Shown here one piece after another: positions 33,348 to 45,266 of a stretch of DNA of 64,000 nucleotides; the first letter of the stretch is position 1; each line of letters opens with the position of its first letter. The stretch is from assembly GCA_026120035.1 (NCBI GenBank), contig JALRME010000001.1, positions 3,361,909-3,425,908 on the forward strand, in the 5' to 3' direction. The notes beneath the pieces were generated by a model. It saw only the letters and a program-made list of their open reading frames with translations. It made no database searches and was not told the origin of the DNA. The position numbers and the translations under genes were made by a program. This DNA is from Coleophoma eucalyptorum. Lineage: Eukaryota > Ascomycota > Leotiomycetes > Helotiales > Dermateaceae.

Positions 33348-35270
33348 TCAACCTTCGCCCAGGATTTGGGTCAGTCCCCTTTGAGAGATGAGATCTATAT
33401 ATGCAACATTAGAGTCTCCTTTGTGTGAAAATTCCAAACCGGCATCTAATTCAGCCATCGCCTTTTCAGTGCTCTCGTGCTCAGCATGAACCTGATGCCA
33501 GCTATAGTACTTATTTGCATAGTCGAGAAACGGGAAGTCTGCTTTTGTGGCATTTCCATCACCCATAGCATCCCAAGAATCCTTGTATGCTTTACAGATA
33601 TCCCGCATGACTACTGCGGCATCTGGAAACCACTCAGACCGGTACGCCTCGAAGTATTCCTTGGTTGACCGATGCACCAACTGTACCACATCACTCTCGA
33701 CATGGTAAGTCACAAGTCCAGTACATCCGGACAAGACATCCTCGATATCGGGCACATCCTCTGGATCGAACTCGTTTGCTTCGACACCCAATGCATGGCA
33801 GAGCTCCATTGCACGAAGAGGACGCCTTGCCTGGGTTAGTACCAACAACGTATTCTTCGCCAGTGCAAACCTATCCTCGCCTTTGGCTTTGATCCGCACC
33901 ATGGCGTCTCTGTAGGCCTTCTCATATGATGCAGATCGAGCGGAAAGTGACCCAAGTGAGGTACGGATAGCTTTAGGTGATTTCTTGTCTTTCAGGGGCT
34001 CGAGGTAGAGTTCGGCGAGGAGAAACCTAGGTCTAGGTCAGACATATCAAGTTAATTTACATGCTATGATGGCTTACATTCCATCGACAGCCTTAATAAT
34101 AGCATATTTTATTTCTTCCTGGATCTCGGGATTCCGTTGAACAAAGCCAGGTAATAACTTCATATGATCCGCCAGGTAATTCTGGACGTCATCCTCTGTC
34201 GCCTTGACCTCAACTTTCCAAGCATGGACAAAAAGACTTTCGATCTCGCTCAGCTTCCGGGATGTAAAAAAAAGATTGACTTTGGTCTCTGACTGAAGCT
34301 TGTGCAGGTTTGCGACCAGTAAGTTCCTATTCCCAAACTCCAGCTCGTCCAGGGCATCAATAACTAGAGTCGTCGATGGGGTTTGAGATGTAACTATTTT
34401 CAATTGGCCAAAAACTTCATCAGAGTCAAGCTCATGTCCAGATCGCATGCAAATATCATAGAGGTTGTTGAGAGACTCTGGTACCATGTCCAGCTGCTCC
34501 AGCAGCATTCGCAGAAGGCTCCTAGCGAGCAATTCGTGCAGATTCTTCTCCTGTCGTTGGTAGTCACAGAAAGCAAAGGCGACAGCCATGCCATTATTTA
34601 CCTGTGATACCTTTTGTAATTTTTCAATAGCCATGGCTGTGGTGTATGTCTTCCCTGACCCCGGTATACCGGGGCAGTAGAGCGTGCTTCCCCTCGAATT
34701 CACCCACTCCTTCCACTGCAGCGACTCCAAGAGCCATTTCCTCGAACCAGCCTGGCGATGACGAAGGAGGTGGTTTTGCTTTGCGTTAGGATTTTCGTTG
34801 CTGACCCAGTCTAAGATTTGTTGTCTTTTTTGGTTGTCGATGTGCCGGACCATCTTTCCCAGGCTCTCCTTGATATCGCGCTCACCGAACGCTCTGAGCA
34901 TGGAGACGTTGGAAATGAGTCGAGCACGAAGCTTGTAAACTTCCTGAGTATCGAATTTGAATTTTTTCCAAGCCTGATTCATGCGGGAGTTTGTATTGGA
35001 CTCCATAACCACATGTTTGTTACTGAAAGCTTCAAGGTCGCGTAAGACAGCTTGCGAGCCATCGATGAGGATCTTCAGTCTATCTGCTTGGACAGTCCCC
35101 ATATTACTATTAGTAAGATCGACCTCGATATCCAAAAGCAGGACCGAAAGGCTCTTCAGCTCATCAGAAATAGCCCTGCATTCTCGCGGAGCACCAGAGA
35201 ATTCCTTCCGGATCTTGGTCGCTAACTCTATCACGGCGAGGAGATCGCCTATCCCAAAACCAAAGCTCAT
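33348..35270 (-). CDS. NACHT-type STAND (NLR-like) protein without C-terminal repeats
   Basis: A fungal NLR-like NTPase of the type linked to non-self recognition and heterokaryon incompatibility. The exons are 35270-34078 and 34026-33348; the 51-nt intron joins VDGM to FLLAELYLEPL in phase, giving 623 aa. Residues 1-150 are a helical N-terminal domain (MSFGFGIGDLLAVIELA), of the class placed before NACHT in many fungal NLRs. The NACHT domain has a P-loop at 201-208 (GIPGSGKT), Walker B at 301-310 (TLVIDALDEL) and the sensor FFTSR at 334-338. After it come the winged-helix-like region (ALAKNTLLVLTQARRPLRAMELCHALGV) and LVHRSTKEYFEAY. The protein stops about 100 residues later with no ankyrin, WD40 or TPR array, which most relatives carry as the sensor. 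Either it is a natural short form or it has lost its C terminus. Confidence 0.88.
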
Positions 35271-36400
35271 GGTCAGGAGTTAGGCAAATGAATGTGAGAA
35301 AGAGAGGCCTCTCTTTGTTTCTAGTTTTCACCCTTCTCATTAATACTGAGGGACATGAACTTCTTTCTTTCTACTGCTGACGGCAGACAAGGCTGAAGGA
35401 TAAGCGGGACTTCAATTGGCTCGCTTCTGGAGCGCAAGATGTATGTATATATATACACAAAGTCGCCAGAGAATTAACCATACCGTATAGCTGTGTAAGT
35501 CCAGGTGCTGTAAGAGGTTAGACTAGGTATAAATAAGATTTGCAGACACATGTGCTTGTGTTACGCCCGCAGGACAAAGTTTAACTGTGTAATTCGCACA
35601 TACCTCTATGCTACACAAAACCATCCACTGTGATGGAACTACATATCCTTCATAATACGAGTCTATTCTACAAAATACATATTATAGTATAAAGGGGATT
35701 ATTTGCTGCACAATTGATAATATGAAATACGTTGGATAATAATAATTTAATATCATGTAATATCTGTCAGGTGACCGTAACTGCTGTAGTCTTCTCTGAT
35801 AACTACTGCTACCTTTAAAGTGCTCTGGTTTGTTCAAATAAGCCGTCTGGATGCTTGAGTTGGCGTTTCTGGTTTAAGAACTTCAATTTTCCATCTAGAC
35901 GTTTATCAACTTCCGCAAATTCGACATTTGACGTTCAAAATTTCCTAGCTAGGTATAGTAGCAAGACATCTATGATTTAGAGGAACAGATAGAGTTTCAT
36001 CTCTTTATGTATATGCATAAAATAGTAGGACCCAATATATTCGATGGGATTTAAGACATTCCAGGAATCATCCCAGTCATTTCAAGCATTGACCCTTCAA
36101 ATGAACGTGATCATTGAGTCAGTCCACAACGTAACAATTTCTTACGCAGCTTTAGTGATTAAGAATAGCCATAATTAAAGATACTCAATAAACACAATAA
36201 TTAATTCAGCATGAAATCCATTAGTCCATAAGTTGTAACACCAAATGTGAGAACTGAGAGTAGAGATCAGACTTCAAAACTTTTAACCAAATAAACATTT
36301 CATCAATTCTCATCAAACTACAATTACTGATCTCTCAAAATTAAAACGCCAAATAGCTCTCCCACGACGCTAAGAAGAAGATTTACTATCCACGATACCC
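35271..36400. other. A+T-rich interval
   Basis: No gene is seen. The stretch from about 35,600 to 36,350 is strongly A+T-rich by eye with no long frame in any phase. It holds the NACHT promoter and the 3' UTR of the next gene. Confidence 0.55.
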
Positions 36401-37118
36401 CTAAGCCAAATTGCATGCAACAAGCAGGGCAGCCACTCCGACGAACAAGCCGCTGATCGGTTGGATTTGAGTCGCGAAACTAGTAGAAGTCTTTGAAAAA
36501 GTCAGTTTCCATCAACAATGTTATCTGAAGAGCACCCAAAAACTTACAGATGTAGCAGTGCTTGAAGCAGAAGTTCCCGAAGCAGTTGAAGCTGGGGAAG
36601 CGGAGCCTGTCGTTGTAGTAGCGCCAGAGGTTGCGCTGCTGAGCGACGAGGTCGTCGTAGCGGCCGAGGCCTCAGTCTGAGCAGCCAATGCCGAAGTGAC
36701 ATTTGCCTGAGCGCCGCTGAGAGGAACGGTGGTGGAGCCGCATGCTGCAGCGCCCTCGGTCAAGTATGGGCCATAGTATTGCCAGATATCCTCGTTGTCC
36801 GAGCCGGCGCATTGGAGGCATGCAGCGTAGTCGGTTGAGAAGATTGTGCTGTTGCAGTATCCGTCGACTTCTTCTTCCAAGATTGCCTCGCCTGGATTGG
36901 AAATGTCAGTTATGTTGGTTTGTGGCAGTGTTTTGTGTGCTTCCTTGCTTACCGCAGTTGTCGTGGCAGTTGTACAAGTTGGTTCCGACTGCTACGGACT
37001 CGTTGCCATCCTGGCGTCTCACAATCTTCCACTCTGGATCGGCAGAAGCAGACACTGATGAGACGAGGAGGCCACCGAGTGCAATTGCACTGAGAACAAC
37101 AGGCTTCTTGGTGTACAT
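36401..37118 (-). CDS. Small secreted six-cysteine protein with GPI-anchor signal
   Basis: Cell-surface protein of unknown function. The three exons are 37118-36953, 36891-36548 and 36490-36401, with introns of 61 and 57 nt, all in phase, giving 199 aa. The short last exon is easy to miss: reading on past 36548 gives a false stop at 36521. A signal peptide (MYTKKPVVLSAIALGGLLVSSVSA) precedes a possible Kex2-type site (IVRR before QDGNES). The core has six cysteines in the order C-x3-C, C, C-x2-C, C (NCHDNCGEAI...DGYCNST...AACLQCAG...GAAACG). A Thr/Ser/Ala-rich stalk and a hydrophobic tail (GLFVGVAALLVACNLA) follow, the classic pattern of a GPI-anchored wall or membrane protein. It is divergent from a BIM1-like surface protein. 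Confidence 0.86.
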
Positions 37119-38476
37119 GGTTGCTGTGTTGATTGTTTGTTTGGTGTTGAGAGATAGGATAAGTGTGCGGTTGCAGATTAGATAGTAAGAAGAAGCTAAA
37201 CTTTTATGACTGGCTGGAAACTGCAGGAAGAAACAGAGAGACTTATATATCGCAAGCATGCATGTAGCTGCAACTAGGATGTTGCATCTTATCAAGCGCA
37301 GTTAAGCATCCCATACCATCGGCCATGTGATGCCCGACCACCGCGCAATACTTCTCGGCAGACTAGCAAAGAAATTCCCACTCAATACGGCTCTATTCCC
37401 CATTCTCGTGCGACCCAGTTGTCGAACAAGATCAAGCTAGGCAGGTTGCCGATTTGGGTTACTTCCAGATGTGACGCGACCAGGCTCCCAGTTGTACTCG
37501 TGCTGGAAGACATGCCACATCTGATCGAGTACGACAAAAGTCAAGCTTAACGGACATCATCTGAGGATTGTTTTTCATCCGCCGCACCCGATATCGGGTG
37601 ACAAAGTAGTGAGTAAGATGCTAGGTCCTGGTCCTGGTCGGCTATCTAATCTAATCAGATCCAATCCGAAGATTAAACGACAGGCCTGCCTCACTCGGTT
37701 GCTCGGCAGACCTTGGCTTGACAACGACAACATCTTGGCTGTTGAGTCTGAACGTAGCTAACCTGATCGTTTTTCTGATATAAAATCCAGATTTACAGCT
37801 TAGGATCATATAACATGAAGAGTTGAGGCTTGACCCGCTGTTGAGCGAGGTTAAGAAGCCATTGCGGCATCAATCCGTCGTCACGAAGGTAGGACTCGGA
37901 GACAGAGCAAGCTAGAAATCAGGCCATACGCTTGGTATTTTATTGTGGGGCACGCGCACATTTCTCTTTGCGATATCTCAACATCTGATTAGATTAGATC
38001 TCTAGTAAAAACCTAGGTATCGTCCAGATAGCTCCACCTCATGCATGGATGGTTACCACCTTCCAGCCACCAGTTCCCTGCTGTCTCGCGACTGGCTGGG
38101 GAAGAACTTTTTATCTGTGTCAATATTCCAAGAATGCTCCACTTCTCTAGCCATGGACTTACCAAGTCTCCACAGCATCCGTCTCCCATGTGCACCAGTG
38201 ACAGTGAAGTATTGAATATCGGCGCCGCTCTTGACCTTGGGTCGGCTAAAATCGCGATACAAGATCGAGTCAACACTTCGTATTGGGCAAGTGAGAGGCT
38301 TCTTGGTCGTGGGAGTCAGATGTCCTCCAACCTTTAACCCGCCGATCGCCGATCTCAGCATCCCATCATCTTCTCCATATACATAGCGACGTTGATCCTC
38401 GTTCCAAAGCATACGGCTCCAAAAGAACAAAAAACCCAACACATCAGCTTTAAATTTACCCTGAGTAATATAAGCC
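37119..38476. other. Divergent promoter region between two surface-protein genes
   Basis: About 1.36 kb between the start codons of the GPI-type gene and the BIM1-like gene. The frame at 38053-38484 on the minus strand overlaps the BIM1-like start and lacks any domain, so I reject it. Confidence 0.6.
37243..37250 (-). promoter_or_regulatory. TATA-like element of the six-cysteine protein gene
   Basis: On the minus strand this reads ATATATAA, about 125 bp upstream of the ATG at 37118, a reasonable distance for a fungal TATA box. Assignment rests on sequence and position only. Confidence 0.5.
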
Positions 38477-39455
38477 ATGTTCAAAAGAGTTCAAGCTGGT
38501 CTGGTGACCATTCTTGCGCTGTCGGGCGCAGCGAGTGCTTACACGGCTTCCTCAACGTCCGAAGAGAGCGTCACGGCTCCAGTTGATTTCACCTGGCCTG
38601 AAGCACGACCATGGTATGTTGCATACCAGAATGAGGCACCTTGTGGTTCAAATGCTTCAGTTGGTGATCGAACTGAATTCCCACTTGGTATGTTCTTTCA
38701 CGCATGATCAAGAAGTGTCTTAGCTGATCTTGGACTGCAGACTCTGGCGTGGTCACCGTCGTATCTGCAGGCAACGCCTACAGTGTCGCATTCAGCATCG
38801 CCTATGTAAATGGTGAGAAGCTCCAAACAGTATTGTTGCCATAATGAAACAACAGCTAATAGTTCTCAGACGTGACCTCGCAGTCTGACTTCACAACTCA
38901 GCTGGCAAAGACAGCTTCAGTCGGCGCTGGACATCAGTGCTATTCCATGCCCAACAGTGCCTCCACAATCACTGCAGGAACCAATGCCACGATCCAGCTT
39001 GAGTACACTGCGCAATACAACGGCAGCGCATACGAGATCTTCTACTCTTGCGCCGATATCGTACGTACTACTGACATGTCTCCTTCAGAATGTATCTGAC
39101 CCTGCAACAGACTTTCGTCGACACAAGCGACTTCACCACCGAAGTCTCTTGCTTCAACGCCACCGTGACCGGCCCATCATCCAACCCGATCGAGTCTTCC
39201 GCCGCCACTTCATCGACCGCATCTACCACTGCAGCATCCAAGGCCAGCAAGGGTCTCTCTACTGGATCCAAGGCTGGTATTGCGGTAGGCAGCATCATCG
39301 GTGGCTTGGCTGTCATCGGTGCCCTTGCATTCTTCTTCCTGCGCAGACGCTCAGCCGCACAGAAGCAAGCCGACAATGAGCGTGCCATGGCTTCTGATCT
39401 CAAGCCAAAGGCAAGTATGACATCTTTCACTAGTGGAGATACTGCCACCAACTGA
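38477..39455 (+). CDS. BIM1-like (X325/LPMO-like fold) surface protein with C-terminal membrane helix
   Basis: Extracellular protein of the 'copper acquisition factor BIM1-like' group; some relatives bind copper, and the role here is unknown. The four exons are 38477-38687, 38741-38812, 38870-39060 and 39111-39455. All joins are in phase, giving 272 aa. A signal peptide (MFKRVQAGLVTILALSGAASA) is followed by the domain hallmarks FTWPEARPW, NEAPCGSN, DRTEFPLDSG, AGHQCYSM and YSCADITFV. A Ser/Thr/Ala-rich stalk leads to one membrane helix (AGIAVGSIIGGLAVIGALAFFFL), then RRR and a ~35-residue cytosolic tail. The mature N terminus appears to begin with Tyr or Ala, not His, so the copper-binding His-brace arrangement of BIM1/LPMO proteins is probably absent. 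Anchoring by a helix instead of GPI is also notable. Confidence 0.85.
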
Positions 39456-40042
39456 GCAACGGGATTGGAATGAGTGAGAGAGTGTGGTCGGGATATGGGG
39501 AGGGGGGTAATAGATGATACGACGGGGATCTGGTATGTTCGGTAGTATCGTGGAGGTGGAGCTCGGCATACCTATGTTTCATGAATAATGATTTGGTCCT
39601 TTTATTATCAGCTATAGAGTAGTGAGTTTACAAACTTAAGTCAATGCAATGTGTTACAGTATCAACTTTCAGACAAGTTATCAACTGAGTGTTTAAGTAG
39701 TTTAATCCAATGAAGAATTTGATCGAATGCTCTTTGTCGCAGAACTTTAGCTATCCCAAGACTTTCACACGATTTGACAGAGTACTCTATCGCACGATTC
39801 TGCAAGGAACATAAGGACAAGAAATATTACTGCACATAAATTCAAGGACGCTCACAAGATGTCTAACATACAGAGAAAATAGGCTGAGCTACGCTAAAAT
39901 GAAATCAGACTAACGCAAGAACAAGAAGTACCGTTTTCCCAGGCAAGCAGCCATAAGTCCCATTAAATCAATATGAAGTAAAACGATCAACGAGATTTCC
40001 TCATCAAATTCATGGAGTCCAACAGAGTCTGTGCCGTGCCCC
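39456..40042. other. Convergent intergenic region
   Basis: 3' UTR space between the BIM1-like gene and the RdRP gene. No gene is seen. Confidence 0.65.
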
Positions 40043-43000
40043 TTAAACAGAAAGCAAGTTGACCTCCCTCAGACATAGCGCGGCAGCAAGATATTTAAAG
40101 CTGACAAGCTCTTCTCGATCCCGGGCATGAATATTTCCCTCCAAGGGCTCCAACGAGATGAATAGACATGCCATGGTACGCTCCAAAGATTCGGAGGAGT
40201 AGTGGCCATTCTCATCCCGGGTGATGCAGTCAACTATGAATGCTGCATTGCGATCATACTCCTCCTTCATACTGGTTGAAATTTCTTGTTGACGGCGATT
40301 AGCAACGCCATTCTTGCCGAGAATATTGCCTACTACTGCTTCAATTTCCTTTATTGGACGGAGTGGATGAAAACTGAATTCTGTCATGAGGTTGAGCAGT
40401 GATTCCTCATACCTGAAAAATGCTCAGTTATCCACATGAAGTCAGGATATGCTGCAAAGACTTACATATCTCTTATATCTCGAGCCCATGGTATCTTATG
40501 TTGATACTGGATGAGATGACACCGACGTTGAACATACTTCCATACAACTTCCATAAATAAAGGACTTGACTGCTTGCCATGGATACGATCATTATGAATC
40601 TTGCTAAATATTTCTCGCTCGTCAATGGCACGATATAGCTTTCCCAGGACCTTTAAGCTCCTATAATACCGGTACTCCATGACCTCTTCGTCATCATCTG
40701 CTGCAACCTCATCATCCAAGAAGTTAAACAGGTCTTTGTCAAAACTTAACCCGCGAGTCTGTTCAATCCGTACATGCGGTCCTGGTGCCATGAAATCAGG
40801 GTGCCATTTGGAAACTCTTGGCATTCCATTCATTTCGACCTGCACCATATGTTAGTGGGGCTGCGAAAGTCATCAAGATTCAAGTCAAGGTTGGCATGGA
40901 GACCAGGACATACCGGAATACCTGTCTTTGAGAAATCAACTGCTGTAGAATGCATCCCAGCAAGCGTAATGCACTTTGTATCGAATGTGCCTTGATCACT
41001 TTGATCTGCAAGTACAAGATGCGAAGTAGCGATACGCCCCAATTGATCAGTTTCCATGAACTTGATAAAGAAGTCCGTCATGTGGTGGGGTTGAACAGGC
41101 ACTCCAATATCAACTGCTGTTTGCCGAGGATAATCAGCAGGTGGATGCATTCGTTTTAGTCGTGCTTTTGGATCCCACATGATGTAGTAGAGATCACCGT
41201 CCAGATCACCGCCAGATAATTGACTAGGTAGATCTCGATTCCCCTTCTGACTGAAGCAAATACAATTGGTAAGTTGCATCAATGGTGAGTCTTCAGGAAC
41301 AGTGACCGCGTGGGCGAGCTGAATATCTCCAGGGTGCAGAGCTGGAGCCCTAGTGATAATCATATCCTTTCCAGTAATAACGCGCTGGGCTCCATCCTCA
41401 GTTACAGTGCAGAAGATCTCGCCTTCCTCCAAAATACCTGTCTCATCCATGATACCGTACAAATGGAAGCCTTTGTCTACCGGAATATGAGACTTGTGCT
41501 TTAGCTTACGTAGCTCAATGAGAATAGTCATCTCTAGGATATCGCGCAGAAAGGGATCCTCTCGGAAATCGAACTTCAAGAATGTAAGTTCTCTGATAAG
41601 CCACGGCAACTGAATGGCGTTTCCAATTGACTGACGATCAAGAAAAACGCATGCGTTTTCAACACTGGCTGTGATGGCTCGCAGGCGTGCGACTTCTTTT
41701 GCCTGGAGATTCAAGAAAAAGGTTTCATCAACTCCTAAATCTTCAAGAATCTTAATGAATTGTCGGTTGAGTTTCATTGGAAGAGGTCTCCTAGACGAGC
41801 CACAAATCTCAAGGTCGGTAGACTTTGAGCCTTCGAATTTGACCATGGATTTTCGAAGACAAAGTACATCACCCTTCAGACGAGAGTCCAGCGAAAGCAT
41901 ACCTTTGGCACCTGTTCACAGCGTCAGCCATTGATAACGAGTATACTTGCCATCGGAATCCTCAGAGGAAAATGCATCTTACCTCGATAACGAATTTGAA
42001 ATAATGTTGGCTTGACAAGATGAGGCAGTTTGAGTGTCTCCAAGATTTGTGTCATCAAAGACATTGAGATTGTTCCAACCCCATCGCTAAACACACGCCC
42101 GTCCCTCTCAACATCCTGTACATATAGCAAAGCGGTGTCAGATATTGTGACCGCATGCGGTGTATCAGAGAATGCTTGGCCAATTCTCGCAGCACACTTG
42201 GCAGGTGATCGAATACTTGAAAAGTCGCCCAATTCTCCAATTACCTTCTGTGCATCTAGTATCTTTCCGCTTGGAAGCTGAAAATCTGCCATGAACCAGC
42301 AAGATTGTGACCGCAGAGAAGAATGAGAGAAACCAAGAAACATAAAGTTGCGTCCAGCAATTCTGATGCCGCGTTGGAGAACATTCTTGAACTTTGCATG
42401 CAAGACTTCCTCGTTCGAGATCCAGTTGTTGAATCGTATGGGCTCGCCATCTTCATCGCAGAATTGCACACGGAGAAAGTATTCTTGGTGTTCAGTGTAC
42501 TTTCGCAGGACTCGGTTATTACTTTCCGGCTCTGGTCCTGAGAGGTAGATACCTGCGGGAGTAACGCGAGCTCGGTGAACAAGTACCGTGTTGTTAAAGT
42601 TGTAGGGGTTCTCGTATGACTTTTCCTTCACAAAATGTTCTGCATTTATCTTCAAAAGTCCCAGCAGGGTTTTGGTACTGATTGCATCTGCATCAATACC
42701 CGGGCCAGGGAATGGTATTTGGTTGAATAATTTACGAACAGCATTGGCACTAACATCCTCAGAGTATTGTTGGTTCATGCTGACGATTCCTGGGAAAAGG
42801 GCGATCACCTGGCGAGGGGAAAGATAGCAGTTTTCAACCAATTTTTGTACTTGAAATGCCAACTTGAAAGATATCCGTCCCACGGATAGGAAACCTTGAA
42901 GAGACTGATAACCATGGTCATGAGATTCCAAGCTCCCACTCCCTGGCTTAGACATGGTCGCACGCCATTCGATCAGAGGTGGCACTTCTCGAGCTTGGCT

Positions 43001-43852
43001 AATTCTCTCAATCAGGCGAGAAAGCTCTGGTCCTTGACCACCTGAGATAACTTTGTAATCGGTCAATGATATCCTGTACACAAAACAATTTGCAGCCGCT
43101 CTACCATGTTTAGGACCAAAGCTTGGGATCCGCTTCCACTTCAAATCGTTTCTGTATTGTCGTAGTGTATCGAGTCTGATGGCTGAAAGTAATTCAGTCA
43201 GGGACTTCTCATTCTTCTTGAACATTCTTGGTGCTTCAGTCAAGGTCAAAGTAAAGGCCGGGCTTGGTGAATTTTGGAAGGCGATAGACCGAACACTAAG
43301 ATATCGAATATCCATTCGATAACTTGAGTCCAGAACGGTCACCAAGCTACGGGTTCGAAAAGTTGTCGTTCCTGGGACATCCCAAGCAGCCTGGGCAAGA
43401 TACTGAAGGTCAGCGCCAGAGTATATCCAATCGCCGCAGGCTAAGCCTGAAACATTAAAGATGACTGGCAAAATCTTCTTCTCGCGAGGACTCTCTTTGT
43501 AACTTTCAGCTTGAGTACGACGCTGCTGGTCTTCTGACTCGAGAACACGGAGAAGATAAGGATCAGCCGCAAAGTTGCTTATTTTGCAATAGATTGGCTG
43601 GTTGAAGAAGTTCAAAGACGACGGTGGTCTAAGGGCTCCCCTCTGTTTGGAGATGAATCCATCATGGCCATGAATTGCTAGAAATCGAGAGGCATCGTCC
43701 CTGTGCAGGAAGGTAATGTTCGCAAAGTTCTTGCCGGCTGTTTTCCGACAACGAAAGGCGGTGATCGATAGCTGTTTGAGAACAGGCTTGATGTAGTTGC
43801 GAAAAGCTCCATTCGTTGCCTGCTGAGGAACGTTGACCACATGAACATCCAT
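40043..43852 (-). CDS. RNA-dependent RNA polymerase (RNA silencing)
   Basis: Cellular RdRP of the eukaryotic RNAi machinery, which copies single-stranded RNA into double-stranded RNA for Dicer. The four exons are 43852-41983, 41911-40914, 40839-40466 and 40412-40043, with introns of 71, 74 and 53 nt. Every join is in phase, giving 1203 aa, close to S. pombe Rdp1. The N terminus (MDVHVVNVPQQATNGAFRNYI...FANITFLHRDDASRFL) resembles an RRM-like fold. The catalytic loop is DLDGD at residues 859-863 within LSGGDLDGDLYYIMWDP. Flanking blocks are RYRGAKGMLSLD, APALHPGDIQLAHAV and MHSTAVDFSKTGIP. All catalytic aspartates are present. Which paralogue type it is (QDE-1, SAD-1 or RRP-3-like) needs a phylogeny; the RRM-like N terminus argues for the SAD-1/Rdp1 side. 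Confidence 0.94.
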
Positions 43853-45266
43853 TGTTACAGTCAGGTGAGAAAACCTGTTTTTATTGTGGTTGAATCATAT
43901 ATCAAGACTGATATGTGTACCTACTCCTGTGGAGATTGAAGCATCAAGATGATAGATTTAGATCCTAGGTGATGTCGTGGCAGAGAAAGGAAAAAGAAAA
44001 TAAGTATCAGTGGCAGGGCCTGGCGTGCTGATAAAAGAGGGTAGCGAAAGTGATGTGATAGAGGCTGAATATGAACTCCGAGGAAGCAGTTGGGTTTTTT
44101 GTTCATCTTCACGCGCGCTGCGTTTTGGAAAGCGCGTAACCTGGAGTTCTCATCAGGAGTGATAGCCCTACAAAGCCGCAAAAATGATTCTCAAGGCACA
44201 TGTAACAAACAACTGACCTTAAATGCAATTGGCACGATCTTTATTGAGAAAGGCAAGACAGGGGTGGTATGTTACACAAATCTGATCAGATTCATCATGA
44301 TTATACACTACAACAGGGGTGATATGCTGCGTTTATATCGAGTACTTTATTGGAAATTCGGAAACAAGGCTTCTGATGATATTGATGCTACACGAATCTC
44401 ATCAGATTCATCAACAAATGATACACTACGGCAAGTGGGGAAAAGTTGTTACGCTCTCTGAAGCATCACCGCTGGCAAACCTCTTTGCCTCGTTACTCGA
44501 CCGAGAACAAGAGGGAAGATAAGAAGCCGTGAGATTTAAAACAAACGATTCCCGGTAGCTTGACGAATAGCTGTCGTCGTTGTCCTACATGCATGTATAT
44601 TGTCAGATCAGGTGATCAGATTAGAACCTCTCAAATCCTTTGAACCTCTAATTCACATACAGAAGCTCTCCTAAAACATGTGTCAATGAAGCATGATGCC
44701 TGTGGCTACACCATTATATATGGATTCATATCTTGACGGTAGAGGGTGTTTAAACTGATTCTCAAAATTCCATGTGTAACTTATTTCCTCTCCTACATGC
44801 TATTGTTTACTTCAGGAGACGACCACTCTAACAACGCTGACACAGTACGGGTCACATAAAACAGTAATATAGGTTGGATCTATAATCTGTGGACGATTTT
44901 ATATCCGAGAATCGAGGTTTTAATAATCAGCTTCCTCATCCAGAGCCTGGTGGCATTGAGACTTGGGATTCTCAGAGGAATACCCTTGGAATCCCTTCTT
45001 ATTGCTTAAACTCACTTGTGTTCTTTACCTTCTATTCTTCTTAAAGTTCATAGCCTCTATTTTGTCGTAGAGATTGATAACCTAACCTGAGAGACTGCTA
45101 GAATGCTTTACCGGTCCACTGGGTTGGAAAACAGGTAATCAAATTTAAACAATTGTTGCAATACAAGACACCTTGCATAAAGTACTGCAATGCTTCTACA
45201 GAACAAGTTCTAGTAAATTGAATGCAACGTGGTCATCACTCAACAACCATGTGCATGCTCGAAAAG
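43853..45266. other. Non-coding interval upstream of RdRP
   Basis: No gene is recognised. It contains a degenerate direct repeat (copies near 44,275-44,322 and 44,390-44,440) and is A+T-rich beyond about 44,560. It carries the RdRP promoter and the GH15 3' UTR. Confidence 0.55.
44275..44440. repeat. Degenerate direct repeat, two ~48-nt copies
   Basis: Copy 1 (44275-44322) and copy 2 (about 44390-44440) share ACAC-AATCT, ATCAGATTCATCA, ATACACTAC and a G-rich end, at roughly 70-75% identity by eye, about 115 nt apart. This could be an old local duplication or part of a decayed minisatellite. Confidence 0.55.

Noticed and set aside
36521..36547. Direct read-through end (VSFWVLFR) of the six-cysteine protein
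   Set aside because: A strong GTAAGT donor at 36547 and an in-phase third exon ending in a GPI-type tail explain the gene better.
38053..38484. 143-codon minus-strand open frame upstream of the BIM1-like gene
   Set aside because: It overlaps the BIM1-like start codon region and has no signal or domain. The BIM1-like gene is much better supported.
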